A stretch of DNA of 64,000 nt from NCBI RefSeq assembly GCF_045920555.1, contig NZ_CP174509.1, positions 5,958,065-6,022,064 on the forward strand, given 5' to 3'. A program made the position numbers and the translations under genes. Each line of letters starts with the position of its first letter. The stretch's first letter is position 1. The notes under the pieces are model-generated. The model worked only from the letters and a program-made list of their open reading frames with translations, searched no databases and was not told where the DNA came from. Below, piece after piece: positions 45,209 to 54,689 of this stretch. The DNA comes from Pseudalkalibacillus sp045920555. Lineage in GTDB: Bacteria > Bacillota > Bacilli > Bacillales > Fictibacillaceae.

Positions 45209-45904
45209 TTAGCCGAGAAAAAGTGGATTTATCCTTTCTTCGTGAACAAGACCATCCTTCAATTTCAAGCTATAAGCTGAAGCGTTCCTTCTTGATGATA
45301 CGATTCGTTCCAGTTTCCCATTTATATAATGAAGTGCGACACCATCATCGGCAGCCATTCCTTCTTTTACACTTCGGTCCTTTAAATAGTGATGGTATGC
45401 AGGACGGCGTGCTTCCTCTCCATCATAATGGGGACAGTTGCTTCCATTCAGGAAACCAAAGCATGTGATCGGTGAAATTTTACCTGGATATGAATCCGTC
45501 AGTCCTTGCTCGAACCAACAAATAGATCCAGCACTCAATCCTGCTAATATAACCCCTTTTTTCCAAGCCCGATACAGAATCGCATCCAGTCCCCATTCTT
45601 TCCAGAGTGCAAGCAGATTCTTTGTGTTTCCTCCACCAACATAAATGATATCTTGGTCCAACACAAATGGCTCAATCGAATGTGGGGGTTTGTAAAGTGA
45701 TAAATACGTTGGCTGGCATTTAAGAGTTTTGAACGACCGGAGGAACCTCTCGATATATCCGTCTGCATCCCCGCTTGCTGTCGGAAGAAAGCAAACTTTA
45801 GGATTTCCTGTACGTGCTTGGTTCAGAATGTATCGGTCGAGCAGTAAATTATCAGGCTCCATCGAAAACCCGCCGCCACCCATGGCAATGATTTGCGTGT
45901 CCAT
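45209..45904 (-). CDS. Peptidase E-like (S51) serine peptidase
   Basis: 231 residues. N-terminal IIAMGGGGFSME, nucleophile elbow GLSAGSICWF (Ser near 123), YVGGGNTKNLL. S51 enzymes cleave Asp-X dipeptides or cyanophycin-type substrates. Not part of the usual B. subtilis order here, so inserted between yybS and rpsR. No terminator recognised after it. Confidence 0.88.
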   Translation of the reverse strand: MDTQIIAMGGGGFSMEPDNLLLDRYILNQARTGNPKVCFLPTASGDADGYIERFLRSFKTLKCQPTYLSLYKPPHSIEPFVLDQDIIYVGGGNTKNLLALWKEWGLDAILYRAWKKGVILAGLSAGSICWFEQGLTDSYPGKISPITCFGFLNGSNCPHYDGEEARRPAYHHYLKDRSVKEGMAADDGVALHYINGKLERIVSSRRNASAYSLKLKDGLVHEERINPLFLG

Positions 45905-46316
45905 CTCTATCTTCCATCCTTTTAAAAGAATCTAATAACATGATATTTTCCATACTCACTACCTATATCCTTTAAATTAATTTCAATCAAGCACCCACAG
46001 TTTTTTTATAGAAGGCTGTTAAATGTAAAAAGGACTCGCCCTGGGCGGGACGCAGTCCTTCGGTATTTGATTGAAAAATTCATTATAACCTAGGAGCAGC
46101 TAATTGAATCATGTTCTTGGAAGCCGAGTAAAATGATCATCGTGTGTCAAGCGATGGAGGACCTCTCTACACTGGAGTGTTCGGATGAGGGTTCATTAAA
46201 GGAGAATGAGGGCATCCATTCCATGAACGATTAGCTAACTCACAATACATAGTATGTAATACGGACAAGTCTGTTTGGACAAGTGTTGACGACTTCAGCA
46301 CATTTTTCATCTGTTT
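45905..46316. other. Non-coding stretch between pepE-like gene and repeat
   Basis: No gene found. A hairpin at about 46031-46056 (AAGGACT ... AGTCCTT with an inner CGCCC / GGGCG) could end a minus-strand transcript beginning between 46080 and 46300; only very short frames occur there. Confidence 0.4.
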
Positions 46317-46600
46317 GACTTATCTGTTAGTCATCATTGTTGATTTTCTACGAAATTCACTCCCTTTCCGAGGGCTAAAGAAAAGCGGAAGCGACCCGCT
46401 TAGTTCCGTAGGTCACTGGAAAATGACGAGCAGATTTGGTTCTGCTTGGGTATACGCTTCAACATAAATCAATGTGTCGACCGCCGCAGGAAGTTTGAAG
46501 GATCCAAGTGACTGGTCGCTGAGACATCACTTCCACGGGGTCTTGCCTGGCGCTTTTCCCGCAGGAGTGTCGTAAAATATCACTTAAAGACAAAACCATC
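46317..46600 (+). repeat. MITE-like element, copy 3, with nested repeat
   Basis: Left part TCTGTTAGTCATCATTGTTGA and ACTCCCTTTCCGAGGG match the family; the centre is replaced by a second repeat (46370-46530, containing AAGCGGAAGCGACCCGCTT and CAAGTGACTGGTCGCTGAG). The right end is degenerate and no target duplication is visible. Confidence 0.65.
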
Positions 46601-46651
46601 GAATATACCTAGACTGATAATATCAATTTCGATGAAATTATACGTAATATA

Positions 46652-46686
46652 AAAAAAGCAATAGGATGTTGAACCCTACTGCTTTT
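46652..46686 (-). terminator. Terminator of the rpsF-ssb-rpsR operon
   Basis: Stem AAAAGCAGTAGG / CCTATTGCTTTT, with T-run on the minus strand. Confidence 0.85.
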
Positions 46687-46691
46687 CCCCT

Positions 46692-46919
46692 CTACTCAGC
46701 GGAGTATGGAAGCAATGCCATTTGACGGGCACGCTTGATTGCTCTTGTCAATTGACGTTGATATTTCGCAGAAGTTCCAGTTACACGACGCGGAAGAATT
46801 TTTCCACGCTCGGAAACGAAACGCTTAAGAAGATCAACATCTTTATAGTCGATGTAAGTAATTTGGTTTACTGTGAAAAAACAAACCTTTTTACGCTTTC
46901 TACGTCCTGGACGAGGCAT
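46692..46919 (-). CDS. rpsR: 30S ribosomal protein S18
   Basis: 75 residues; KRKKVCFFTVNQITYIDYKD and RGKILPRRVTGT are invariant S18 blocks. Binds with S6 in the platform of the small subunit. Last gene of its operon. Confidence 0.97.
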   Translation of the reverse strand: MPRPGRRKRKKVCFFTVNQITYIDYKDVDLLKRFVSERGKILPRRVTGTSAKYQRQLTRAIKRARQMALLPYSAE

Positions 46920-46975
46920 GCATAACCCTCCTTTTCATTTGTTGTCAGTCGTTCATTTATAATCGTTGATGTCCA

Positions 46976-47509
46976 TCAGAACGGTAAATCGTCATCTGAG
47001 ATGTCGATCGGTTTACCATCGTTTGCAAAAGGATCATCATTAGAGTCGTTTTTACGGTTCTGATTGCCACCGCCGAAATTCTGATTCCCAGAATTTCCGT
47101 AGCCTCCTCCTTGGCTTCCTTGCCCAGCGAAAGGATTATCCTGATCTCGGTATCCACCTTGATTAGATGGACCTGACCCAGAACCCGATCCTTTTGGCTC
47201 AAGGAATTGAACACTTTCTGCCATTACTTCGGTTACGTACACTCGACGACCTTCATTATTATCGTAAGAACGTGTTTGCAAACGGCCGTCTACGCCAGCC
47301 AGGCTTCCTTTTTTCAAGAAATTAGCTGCGTTTTCTGCTTGTCTGCGCCATACGACGATATTGATAAAATCCGCTTCACGATCCCCTTGCTGGTTAGTGA
47401 AAGGACGGTTAACCGCCAGTGTAAAGTTTGCTACGGCTACGCCATTCGGTGTGTAGCGCAGCTCCGGATCTTTCGTTAGCCGGCCGACAAGAATAATGCG
47501 GTTGATCAA
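46976..47509 (-). CDS. ssb: Single-stranded DNA-binding protein
   Basis: 177 residues from a TTG at 47509 seven bases after AAGGAGTGG; reading from further up would absorb the ribosome site. OB fold with LVGRLTKDPELRYTPNG and FINIVVWRRQAE, Gly/Asn/Gln-rich linker, acidic tip ending DDDLPF that recruits replication partners. Confidence 0.96.
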   Translation of the reverse strand: MINRIILVGRLTKDPELRYTPNGVAVANFTLAVNRPFTNQQGDREADFINIVVWRRQAENAANFLKKGSLAGVDGRLQTRSYDNNEGRRVYVTEVMAESVQFLEPKGSGSGSGPSNQGGYRDQDNPFAGQGSQGGGYGNSGNQNFGGGNQNRKNDSNDDPFANDGKPIDISDDDLPF

Positions 47510-47526
47510 CAGAACCACTCCTTAAA

Positions 47527-47817
47527 TTACTGCTGTTCGTTTACGATTGTCATAAAACGAAGAACGCTGTCATCGATCTTCATTAGACGGTCAAATTCGT
47601 TAATAGCTTCAGTTTCTGCATTTACATACATAACTGTATAGAAGCCATCACGGAAATCATTGATTTCATAAGCAAGACGACGCTTACCCATGTCATCAAC
47701 TTTTTCAATTTCAGCACCGTTATCAGTGAGGATATTTTGAGCTTTTTCAGTTACAGCTTTTTTAGCATCCTCTTCTAGATTCGGGCGCAGAATGTACATG
47801 ATTTCATATCTACGCAT
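47527..47817 (-). CDS. rpsF: 30S ribosomal protein S6
   Basis: 96 residues from ATG 47817 (AGGGAGGTG upstream); MRRYEIMYILRPNLEE and FYTVMYVNA are typical. First gene of rpsF-ssb-rpsR. Confidence 0.96.
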   Translation of the reverse strand: MRRYEIMYILRPNLEEDAKKAVTEKAQNILTDNGAEIEKVDDMGKRRLAYEINDFRDGFYTVMYVNAETEAINEFDRLMKIDDSVLRFMTIVNEQQ

Positions 47818-47821
47818 TCCG

Positions 47822-47864
47822 GTCACCTCCCTTTGGTCTTAGCGGCTTTTACTCTTGTAAAAGC
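47822..47864 (-). promoter_or_regulatory. Possible S6:S18 autoregulatory leader of rpsF
   Basis: Upstream of the ribosome site a perfect hairpin GCTTTTAC / GTAAAAGC (47845-47864) is followed by CCG on the minus strand, and GACCGG sits next to the start. Such CCG-containing structures are known targets of S6:S18 in many bacteria; match judged by eye only. Confidence 0.4.
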
Positions 47865-48128
47865 AAGGAGAGTCAATTATCTAAACAATAATAACTCACA
47901 CCGACTCATTATAGCAAAAAGTCCAAGCTATAACAAGGGAAGATTAATGATTTCATAACGTTCACCTTTTTGGCACCTTATTTTCATTAGGGAATTATTG
48001 AAAAGATGAAAGGGGCTGACTTAAAAGAAACCAAAATAATTTTTTATCTCTGACGCCAGAGAACTTATTTGCTTGAAATCATTGTCGGGTTTTGCTTAAT
48101 TAGCGGAAAAGATTTCCACTAATTTTAA

Positions 48129-48447
48129 GGCTCTGTTATTTTTCATTGTTGATATTTGCGAAATTCACTCCCTTTCCGAGGGCTAAAGAAAAGCGGAAGC
48201 GACCCGCTTAGTTACGCAGGTCACTGGAAAAATGACGAGAAGGCTCGAACCAAACAAAGATTTGGTTCTGCGTGGGTATACGCTTCAACATAAATCAATG
48301 TATCGACCGCCGCAGGTAGTTTGAAGTGATCCAAGTGACTGGTCGCTGAGCTGGACATCACTTCCACGGGGTCTCGCCTGGCTCGCTTTTCCCGCTGGAG
48401 TGTCGCGAATTAGCTTGTAAAAATCAACTACAAAATTTAATAGCGCT
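48129..48447 (+). repeat. MITE-like element, copy 4, with nested repeat
   Basis: 319 bp, starting GGCTCTGTTATT, flanked by AATTTTAA on both sides (48121-48128 and 48448-48455, 8/8). The central portion (about 48175-48360) is the same nested repeat as in copy 3. Confidence 0.85.
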
Positions 48448-48557
48448 AATTTTAAAAAGGCTGCCCAAAAGACAGAGCAAACCACTCCAAGGCAACATCT
48501 AAGTGCTCAACTCCCGGAACAGTCTGCCCTTTATTGGTCAGCTATCGAATGATAGGT

Positions 48558-49655
48558 CTATACGTTAAAACGGAAATGGATGACGTCTCCATCCTTGACT
48601 ACATATTCTTTTCCTTCTAATCTTACTCTCCCATTATCACGAGCAACAGCCATTGAACCGGCTGCAACTAAATCGTCATAAGAAACCACTTCCGCCCGGA
48701 TGAACCCACGTTCAAAATCCGTATGGATGATGCCTGCGGCTTGAGGAGCTTTCGTCCCTTGACGGAAGGTCCAGGCTCTTACTTCCTGTTCTCCGGCCGT
48801 GAAGTAGGTGGCCAGACCTAATAAATTGTAGGCTGCACGGATTAACTGATCCAATCCGCTCTCTTCAATTCCGAGCTCTTCTAAGAATGCTTCCTTCTCT
48901 TCTCCATCAAGCTCTGCAATTTCGGATTCGACCTTCGCGCTGATCACTATCACTTCTGCTTTTTCGTTTGATGCATACTCTCTTACACGTTCAACGAGTT
49001 CATTTCCACCCTCCAACAAATCGTCTTCTCCAACGTTTGCTACATAGAGGACTGGTTTCATAGTGAGAAGATGAAGGCCGTGGACGAGTTTTCTCTCTTC
49101 TTTTGTCAATTCTACACTTCGAGCAGGTTTTTCTGCTTCAAACGCTGTTTTCAATTTTGAAAGTACTTCGAATTCATAGGAAGCTTCTTTATCTTTTTGA
49201 CGTGCAAGCTTTTCAACACGTGTGATTCGTTTTTCTACGGTTTCCATATCAGCAAAGATCAGTTCAAGGTTGATTGTTTCAATATCATCAATCGGATCTA
49301 CTTTCCCAGAAACATGAGTGATATTATCGTCTTCAAAACAACGGACGACATGAGAAATCGCATCGACCTGGCGAATATGAGACAAGAATTGGTTCCCAAG
49401 CCCCTCTCCTTTACTCGCCCCTTTTACAATGCCAGCAATATCCGTGAATTCAAAATGTGTCGGTACAGTCTTCTTCGGGTTCACTAGTTCAGTTAGTTTT
49501 TGTAAACGATGATCGGGAACATCCACGATTCCTACGTTCGGATCGATTGTGCAGAACGGGTAGTTTGCACTTTCTGCTCCAGCTTGTGTGATCGCATTGA
49601 ATAAGGTAGATTTTCCTACATTCGGTAATCCAACAATCCCAGTTGTTAAAGCCAT
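48558..49655 (-). CDS. ychF: Ribosome-binding ATPase YchF (Obg family)
   Basis: 365 residues. G1 GLPNVGKST (8-16), switch region FCTIDPNVGIVDVPD, G3 DIAGIVKGAS, G4-like NVGEDD (ATP- rather than GTP-specifying), coiled coil (about 130-200) and C-terminal TGS domain ending VIHFRFNV. Known as yyaF in B. subtilis. Universal translation-associated ATPase. Confidence 0.97.
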   Translation of the reverse strand: MALTTGIVGLPNVGKSTLFNAITQAGAESANYPFCTIDPNVGIVDVPDHRLQKLTELVNPKKTVPTHFEFTDIAGIVKGASKGEGLGNQFLSHIRQVDAISHVVRCFEDDNITHVSGKVDPIDDIETINLELIFADMETVEKRITRVEKLARQKDKEASYEFEVLSKLKTAFEAEKPARSVELTKEERKLVHGLHLLTMKPVLYVANVGEDDLLEGGNELVERVREYASNEKAEVIVISAKVESEIAELDGEEKEAFLEELGIEESGLDQLIRAAYNLLGLATYFTAGEQEVRAWTFRQGTKAPQAAGIIHTDFERGFIRAEVVSYDDLVAAGSMAVARDNGRVRLEGKEYVVKDGDVIHFRFNV

Positions 49656-49786
49656 CTATATACACTCCTTTAATTATCCACCTGTTATACATCCTTTCCA
49701 ATTATAGAGAGAAGTGCCGAAAAAGACAAGCGTAGACACGCGTTTCTATCCTATTACGAATCGATACCAAACCACATTCATCCTTA

Positions 49787-49802
49787 TGTTCCACGTGAAA
49801 CA
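49787..49802. promoter_or_regulatory. parS site
   Basis: TGTTCCACGTGAAACA, a full match to the Bacillus parS consensus TGTTNCACGTGAAACA, in the gap between ychF and the DUF951 gene. Bound by ParB/Spo0J. Confidence 0.93.
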
Positions 49803-49811
49803 TTCAAAATA

Positions 49812-49836
49812 AAAAAGCAAGCCTCTGGGGCTTACC
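49812..49836 (-). terminator. Terminator of the DUF951 gene
   Basis: Stem GTAAGCC / GGCTTGC followed by TTTTTT on the minus strand. Confidence 0.8.
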
Positions 49837-49837
49837 T

Positions 49838-50032
49838 TTAATGATCAGTAAGTACTTTTTTCAACTTTCGAACGAATTCTCTTCTCGGAAGCAAGACACT
49901 ATGTTCGCAACCCATACATTTAATTCGTATGTCAGCACCTAACCGGATTACTTTCCAGCGATTTTCCCCGCAAGGGTGAGGTTTTTTCATTTCGACAATA
50001 TCATTAAGCTCAAACTCTTTTGTCTGGCTCAT
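49838..50032 (-). CDS. DUF951 protein (YyzM-like)
   Basis: 64 residues: FELNDIVEMKKPHPCGENRWKVIRLGADIRIKC fits DUF951 (Cys-Gly loop and MGCEH second Cys). Small SH3-like RNA/DNA-binding type protein of unknown role, conserved beside ychF in Bacillales. Confidence 0.9.
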   Translation of the reverse strand: MSQTKEFELNDIVEMKKPHPCGENRWKVIRLGADIRIKCMGCEHSVLLPRREFVRKLKKVLTDH

Positions 50033-50115
50033 AGCATCTGCCCTCCATTCATTATCCGTACCTCTATATTACAAAGGATGTGACCTGTACGCAAGGTTCT
50101 TCAAAGCTTATCGCC

Positions 50116-51135
50116 TTAAGTTTTTTCCGCTCGGCTAATGAACGGCTGAAGGATGATTGCCGCTAAAATGTAGAGGTTAATGATTCCGTAAATCGGGTAT
50201 AAAACCGCTATAAGAGTCGAAAATCCAAAGATCGTCAATGGCATCATGATAAGCAGCAAAACCGCACTCATCATCCAGAACGGCATCGAAGTTTTATCCC
50301 GGAATCTCGAAATGATTCCAAAGACACCGGAAGCTGCTGTCGTATAGATCGCAATCCATAACAGGATAGACATGATCAATACCCAGAAATACGGGTAATG
50401 CTTTAATATCGCAAACAATGGGATTTCATAAAGCATGATTTCATTCGCAATGGAAATCAATGATTGGTTATACAAAAGGGAGATTCCGCCTAGTACAACC
50501 CCGCTTCCTATGCTTGCAATGAGTATTTCTCCTTTATGACGGATCTGATCCCCTACTGCAGATAACACAGCAACAAGAGGTAAAATGTTGAGGGCGGTAA
50601 AAGTAAAGGCTGACGGCCAATTGGATTGGTGACGCAAATCAATCGGAAACTGATCCATATGGTTCTTAGTGAACAAAAACAAGACGAATAATAACAGGAT
50701 AACCAGGATCGGGATGACAAAAGCGTTCATGGAAATCATTCCTTCCACATCCCAAAAGAATAATAATACGAGCAAGGTGACGATGAATAAAACACCGATC
50801 CAATAGGGAACTCGAAATGTATGTAAGGTCGCTCCACCACCAGCCAGCATGACGACGGTTGTGGAAAACAAATATAGAATGATCAATATATCAAATACAC
50901 CACTTGCTCTAGATCCGATCAATTTTTCCAATACGGGACGGTAATGTATTGTCTTTTCCTTAAAACCCATGGACATGATAACGTAACAACAAAAACTGAA
51001 CAATAGGGAAAACAACACGATAGCAAGTACACTTTCTTGGCCAAAAAATTGCCACAGTTCTCTTCCTGAGGCATATCCTGCTCCTATGACGGTTCCCAAG
51101 ATTAGGAACATCCATTGCAATCCTGATCGCACCAA
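50116..51135 (-). CDS. YkvI-family membrane protein
   Basis: 339 residues with about ten transmembrane helices. N-terminal LGTVIGAGYASGRELWQFFG is the family hallmark, similar to the first helix of amino-acid/cation symporters (LeuT fold). Transport substrate unknown. Divergent from yyaC. Confidence 0.85.
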   Translation of the reverse strand: MVRSGLQWMFLILGTVIGAGYASGRELWQFFGQESVLAIVLFSLLFSFCCYVIMSMGFKEKTIHYRPVLEKLIGSRASGVFDILIILYLFSTTVVMLAGGGATLHTFRVPYWIGVLFIVTLLVLLFFWDVEGMISMNAFVIPILVILLLFVLFLFTKNHMDQFPIDLRHQSNWPSAFTFTALNILPLVAVLSAVGDQIRHKGEILIASIGSGVVLGGISLLYNQSLISIANEIMLYEIPLFAILKHYPYFWVLIMSILLWIAIYTTAASGVFGIISRFRDKTSMPFWMMSAVLLLIMMPLTIFGFSTLIAVLYPIYGIINLYILAAIILQPFISRAEKT

Positions 51136-51233
51136 TTCATTATCCTCCCTAACGTTTAGTATTTATCGGATTTATGTATAGAGTCCAAATTTTATCCGTA
51201 TACTGATACTACTATTACAAAGGAGAGGGTCCT

Positions 51234-51854
51234 ATGAATCTAAAACGGAGATTACTTTCAAAAAAACCGTTTCAATATAAAATTCATCATGAAGACCAAG
51301 ATGCGATTCAAGAAGTCACCCGTAATCTAGTCAAGCTTCTTCCTCCATCAAGACCGATTGTAATTGTATGTATCGGAACCGACCGTTCAACTGGAGACTC
51401 ATTAGGACCACTAGTCGGTACAAAACTGAAAGCAAAACACTCATCTCATTATGAAGTATTTGGGACCCTCGAAGAACCAGTACACGCAGTCAATCTTGAA
51501 GAACGATTAGAGGAAATCAGGAAAACGCATATCAATCCTTTCATTATCGGAATCGATGCCTGTTTAGGTAAATTAAGCAGTGTCGGAATGGTGTCATTAG
51601 GTGAAGGGCCTGTCAAGCCTGGAGCCGCTGTTAAGAAACAATTACCGCCAGTTGGGGAGATTCATCTTACGGGAATTGTGAATGTCAGTGGATTCATGGA
51701 GTATTTTGTCCTTCAGAATACCCGGTTGAATTTAGTGATGAAAATGGCAGACTTGATAGCAGAGGGGATCTATTTAGCAAGTGTGAGAAACAGCTTCCAA
51801 AAACGGACTACTGCTGAAGCAACGTTAACGAAAGATCTTGCCGAATTACAATAA
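51234..51854 (+). CDS. yyaC: YyaC, spore protease-like protein
   Basis: 206 residues with IVIVCIGTDRSTGDSLGPLVG, IIGIDACLG and a glycine-rich GPVKPGAAV, characteristic of YyaC, related to the GPR/hydrogenase maturation protease fold. Linked to sporulation in Bacillus. The only conserved plus-strand gene in the core, as in B. subtilis. Ribosome site AAAGGAGAGG. Confidence 0.93.
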   Translation: MNLKRRLLSKKPFQYKIHHEDQDAIQEVTRNLVKLLPPSRPIVIVCIGTDRSTGDSLGPLVGTKLKAKHSSHYEVFGTLEEPVHAVNLEERLEEIRKTHINPFIIGIDACLGKLSSVGMVSLGEGPVKPGAAVKKQLPPVGEIHLTGIVNVSGFMEYFVLQNTRLNLVMKMADLIAEGIYLASVRNSFQKRTTAEATLTKDLAELQ

Positions 51855-51881
51855 GGGTGCTGACTCGGATTCAGCACTCTT
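51855..51881 (+). terminator. Terminator of yyaC
   Basis: Stem GGTGCTGA / TCAGCACT with seven-base loop and CTTTCTTT. Confidence 0.85.
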
Positions 51882-51893
51882 TCTTTATTATTC

Positions 51894-52038
51894 GGCTCTG
51901 TTCAATAGCTCTGTTGATTTGGGTTTATTTCCCTTCTATTTTCATGGACCGATGAGAGCAAGCTCGCCTTTGGAAAATCCTTTTACACGAATCAGCTAAA
52001 AACACTAAGAAATCAACACTTAAGCTTTAACAGGAGCC
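51894..52038. repeat. Degenerate MITE-like element, copy 5
   Basis: 145 bp, GGCTCTGTTCAA ... AACAGGAGCC termini that pair with TGTTGATTT inside. Flanks TATTATTC and TATTATTT match at 7 of 8 bases. The usual GC-rich core is missing. Confidence 0.7.
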
Positions 52039-52044
52039 TATTAT

Positions 52045-52779
52045 TTAAAAAATAAAAGAAAAAACATTCAAGAAGGCTTGTTTGTATTGGAGGAGATACA
52101 CAAGGATTGCAGCCACCAGCAAGCTTGGTAAGAGATTCAAAACCTTTACGTGTAACACCTTCAACAAGTTGAGACCGATCGCACAAATGAGAATTCCCCC
52201 AGTTGCCGTTAATTCTGTTATCAAGGTTCGCAGCTGCTCTGGATCAAAAAGGTTTTGGATTTGCGTAGCAAGCAGCGCGATCACTCCCTGGTACAAAACC
52301 ACAGGGATCGCAGAAAATATGACACCGAATCCCATGGTAGTCGTAAAAATCATTGATATAAAAGCATCTATCAAGGATTTTGTATATAGCACTTCATGGT
52401 CAAGCCGTAGTCCACTATCTAAAGCTCCAACGACTGAAAGTGCCCCAATAACGAAAACCATTGTCGCTGTGACGAAAGCTTTCGCTACACTTCCTTCTTT
52501 TTTGGCTCCTGCTTTCCTTTCAATCCACGAACCTAACCGATTCAAATGATCATCCAAGCGTAAACTTTCACCAATCACTCCTCCGATTGCCAGACTGATG
52601 ATGACAAGAAGAATATGATTGCTTTCAAACCCCATTTTTATTCCTAAAAGAACAACTGCTAGGCCCATTGCCTGTAATACAGTTGTTTTTGTGCTTTCTG
52701 GAATTTTGGTGAAAATGAGTCCGAGTGCTGTTCCAACTACAATTGCTAACCCATTTACAATGGTTCCGAGTAAAACCAT
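52045..52779 (-). CDS. DUF554 membrane protein
   Basis: 244 residues from ATG 52779. About seven hydrophobic helices, LGTIVNGLAIVVGTALGLIF start and GGVIGESLRLDDHLNRLG loop are DUF554 hallmarks (YdfK type). Function unknown. Confidence 0.9.
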   Translation of the reverse strand: MVLLGTIVNGLAIVVGTALGLIFTKIPESTKTTVLQAMGLAVVLLGIKMGFESNHILLVIISLAIGGVIGESLRLDDHLNRLGSWIERKAGAKKEGSVAKAFVTATMVFVIGALSVVGALDSGLRLDHEVLYTKSLIDAFISMIFTTTMGFGVIFSAIPVVLYQGVIALLATQIQNLFDPEQLRTLITELTATGGILICAIGLNLLKVLHVKVLNLLPSLLVAAILVYLLQYKQAFLNVFSFIF

Positions 52780-52889
52780 GGTCCCCCCCACTTTCCTCTA
52801 TATCTAACATTTCAACCTATCATACCACTAAGGAAAAAAATGAAAAACCTTTGTGCATTGTCCTAATATAAAAACTACTGTAAAAGAAA

Positions 52890-53053
52890 GGCTGTTTTCT
52901 AAAAGTTAGTGGAAATATGCGAGACTTCTGCGGAAAAAGCAAGCTAAGCGAGACCCCGCAAGCGAGGAACGAGCTGAGGAGGCTTGCAGATTGCCCGCGG
53001 AAAGCGAGTATATTTCCAAATTGGAAAAAACAACAATCTATATAAAAACAGCC
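52890..53053 (-). repeat. MITE-like element, copy 6 (inverted, second subfamily)
   Basis: 164 bp with termini GGCTGTTTT / AAAACAGCC and 8/8 flanking duplication AAAAGAAA (52882-52889, 53054-53061). The core is the common GC-rich block in reverse orientation, with TATACTCGCTTTCC instead of TTCACTCCCTTTCC. Confidence 0.88.
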
Positions 53054-53086
53054 AAAAGAAAAAACCATCTCTATAGATGGCCTGTA

Positions 53087-53935
53087 CTACGCTTTCCCTT
53101 CCAGCATTTCTAAAATTCGGTTCAGATCGTCTTGTGAAAAAAAATCGATTTCGATCTTACCTTTTTGTTTGTTCTGTTTAATGGATACAGTAGTGCCGAA
53201 CCGTTCTCGTAACGTTTCCTCTTTCTCTTTTACGAATACATTTTTCTCGGGTTTTCGTTTCTTTGTTTCACGTGAAACATTATTATTCATTTGCTGTACG
53301 ATCATTTCGACTTGCCGTACACTTAAATTTTCTTTCACGATTCGTTGGACTAGAGGGCTGATCTTGGCTTTGTTCTTAACTGCAAGTAACGCCCTGCCAT
53401 GCCCCATCGATAATTTTTTCTCAGCCAATAACTGTTGGACCAATGAAGGCAACTGCAACAATCTTAAATGATTGGCGATATGAGGACGGCTTTTCCCTAA
53501 CCTGTGGGCTAATTGTTCTTGGGTCAGTTCGAGCTCCTGCATCAAGCTTGCATAGGCTTGTCCTTCTTCAATCGGGTTTAAATCCTCCCTCTGCAGGTTC
53601 TCTATTAATGCCAATTCCATCATCTTCTGCTCATTCAACTCTTTGACGATGACTGGTATTTTTTTAAGCCCTGACTCCTTTGCTGCACGATATCTGCGCT
53701 CGCCGACCACGATTTCATAGCCCTTTATGCTTTTCCGGACGATAATAGGCTGAAGAATACCGTGTGTTTCAATAGATTCTTTTAATTCATCAATCGATTT
53801 TTGATCAAACGTTTTCCTTGGTTGATAAGGATTCGGACGGATTTCACTCAATTCGATTTCTTGGATCTCATGTTCCGTCTCTAATTCGTTAGCTGGGAAT
53901 AAAGCATTAAATCCTTTTCCTAATCCTCTAGCCAT
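53087..53935 (-). CDS. parB: Chromosome partitioning protein ParB (Spo0J)
   Basis: 282 residues. Box I/II ParB N-terminus (IRPNPYQPRKTF; GERRYRAAKESGLKKIPVIV), ENLQREDLNP, helix-turn-helix LTQEQLAHRLGKSRPHIANHLRLL and dimerisation C-terminus. Binds parS and spreads; recruits SMC. Contains its own parS (53264-53279). Overlaps parA by eight bases. Confidence 0.97.
   Translation of the reverse strand: MARGLGKGFNALFPANELETEHEIQEIELSEIRPNPYQPRKTFDQKSIDELKESIETHGILQPIIVRKSIKGYEIVVGERRYRAAKESGLKKIPVIVKELNEQKMMELALIENLQREDLNPIEEGQAYASLMQELELTQEQLAHRLGKSRPHIANHLRLLQLPSLVQQLLAEKKLSMGHGRALLAVKNKAKISPLVQRIVKENLSVRQVEMIVQQMNNNVSRETKKRKPEKNVFVKEKEETLRERFGTTVSIKQNKQKGKIEIDFFSQDDLNRILEMLEGKA
53264..53279. 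promoter_or_regulatory. parS site inside parB
   Basis: TGTTTCACGTGAAACA, full consensus match within the coding sequence, as in B. subtilis spo0J. Confidence 0.95.
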
Positions 53936-54689
53936 TCGTCATCACTTCCTTTGCGAGGTCTAAATACACTTCAGCTCCCCGGGATTTCGGATCATAGATG
54001 ATGATTGGTTTCCCGTGGCTAGGTGCTTCACTTAAACGGACATTTCGGGGGATGACAGTCCCATAAACTTTTTCTTGAAAATATTTCTTCACTTCATCAA
54101 TCACTTGCATCCCCAGATTCGTCCTGGCATCAAACATCGTAAGCAGAACTCCTTCAATCATCAGTTGCTTATTCAAATGTTTTTGGACCAGCCTCACTGT
54201 ATTAAGTAATTGGCTCAATCCTTCCAATGCATAGTACTCACATTGAACAGGAATAAGGACGGCATCAGCTGCTGTCAATGAATTGATCGTCAAAAGACCT
54301 AGTGATGGAGGACAATCAATGATTATGTAGTCAAACTGATCAGTTATTAGCTCGATTGCTCGTTTCAACCGGACTTCGCGTGAAATCGTTGGAACGAGTT
54401 CGATTTCTGCTCCAGCAAGCTGTATAGAAGATGGAATGATATATAACCCTTCTACATCGGTTTGTTGTACGACTTTACTTGCATCTACATCATCTACAAG
54501 AACGTCGTAAATACATTGTTCGATATCCCCTTTATCTATACCTACACCGCTTGTGGCGTTCCCCTGGGGGTCAATATCAATAAGCAAAACTTTCTTCCCT
54601 AGATATGCTAAACATGCACCTAGGTTCACAGATGTGGTTGTTTTGCCAACCCCGCCTTTCTGATTGGCAATCGCTACGACTTTCGCCAC
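53928..54689 (-). CDS. parA: Chromosome partitioning ATPase ParA (Soj)
   Basis: 253 residues with deviant Walker A KGGVGKTTTSVN (10-21), IDIDPQGN, and IIIDCPPSLG. Also regulates DnaA in Bacillus. First gene of parA-parB. Confidence 0.97.
   Translation of the reverse strand: MAKVVAIANQKGGVGKTTTSVNLGACLAYLGKKVLLIDIDPQGNATSGVGIDKGDIEQCIYDVLVDDVDASKVVQQTDVEGLYIIPSSIQLAGAEIELVPTISREVRLKRAIELITDQFDYIIIDCPPSLGLLTINSLTAADAVLIPVQCEYYALEGLSQLLNTVRLVQKHLNKQLMIEGVLLTMFDARTNLGMQVIDEVKKYFQEKVYGTVIPRNVRLSEAPSHGKPIIIYDPKSRGAEVYLDLAKEVMTNG

Noticed and set aside
46080..46310. Possible structured RNA or riboswitch before the hairpin at 46031
   Set aside because: No T-box, known riboswitch core or conserved motif recognised; recorded only as non-coding.
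48285..48485. 66-residue minus-strand frame
   Set aside because: Composed of nested repeat sequence of MITE copy 4; not a gene.
52820..53068. 82-residue minus-strand frame
   Set aside because: Lies across MITE copy 6; Ser/Phe/Leu-rich reading of the repeat core, as often arises from such elements.
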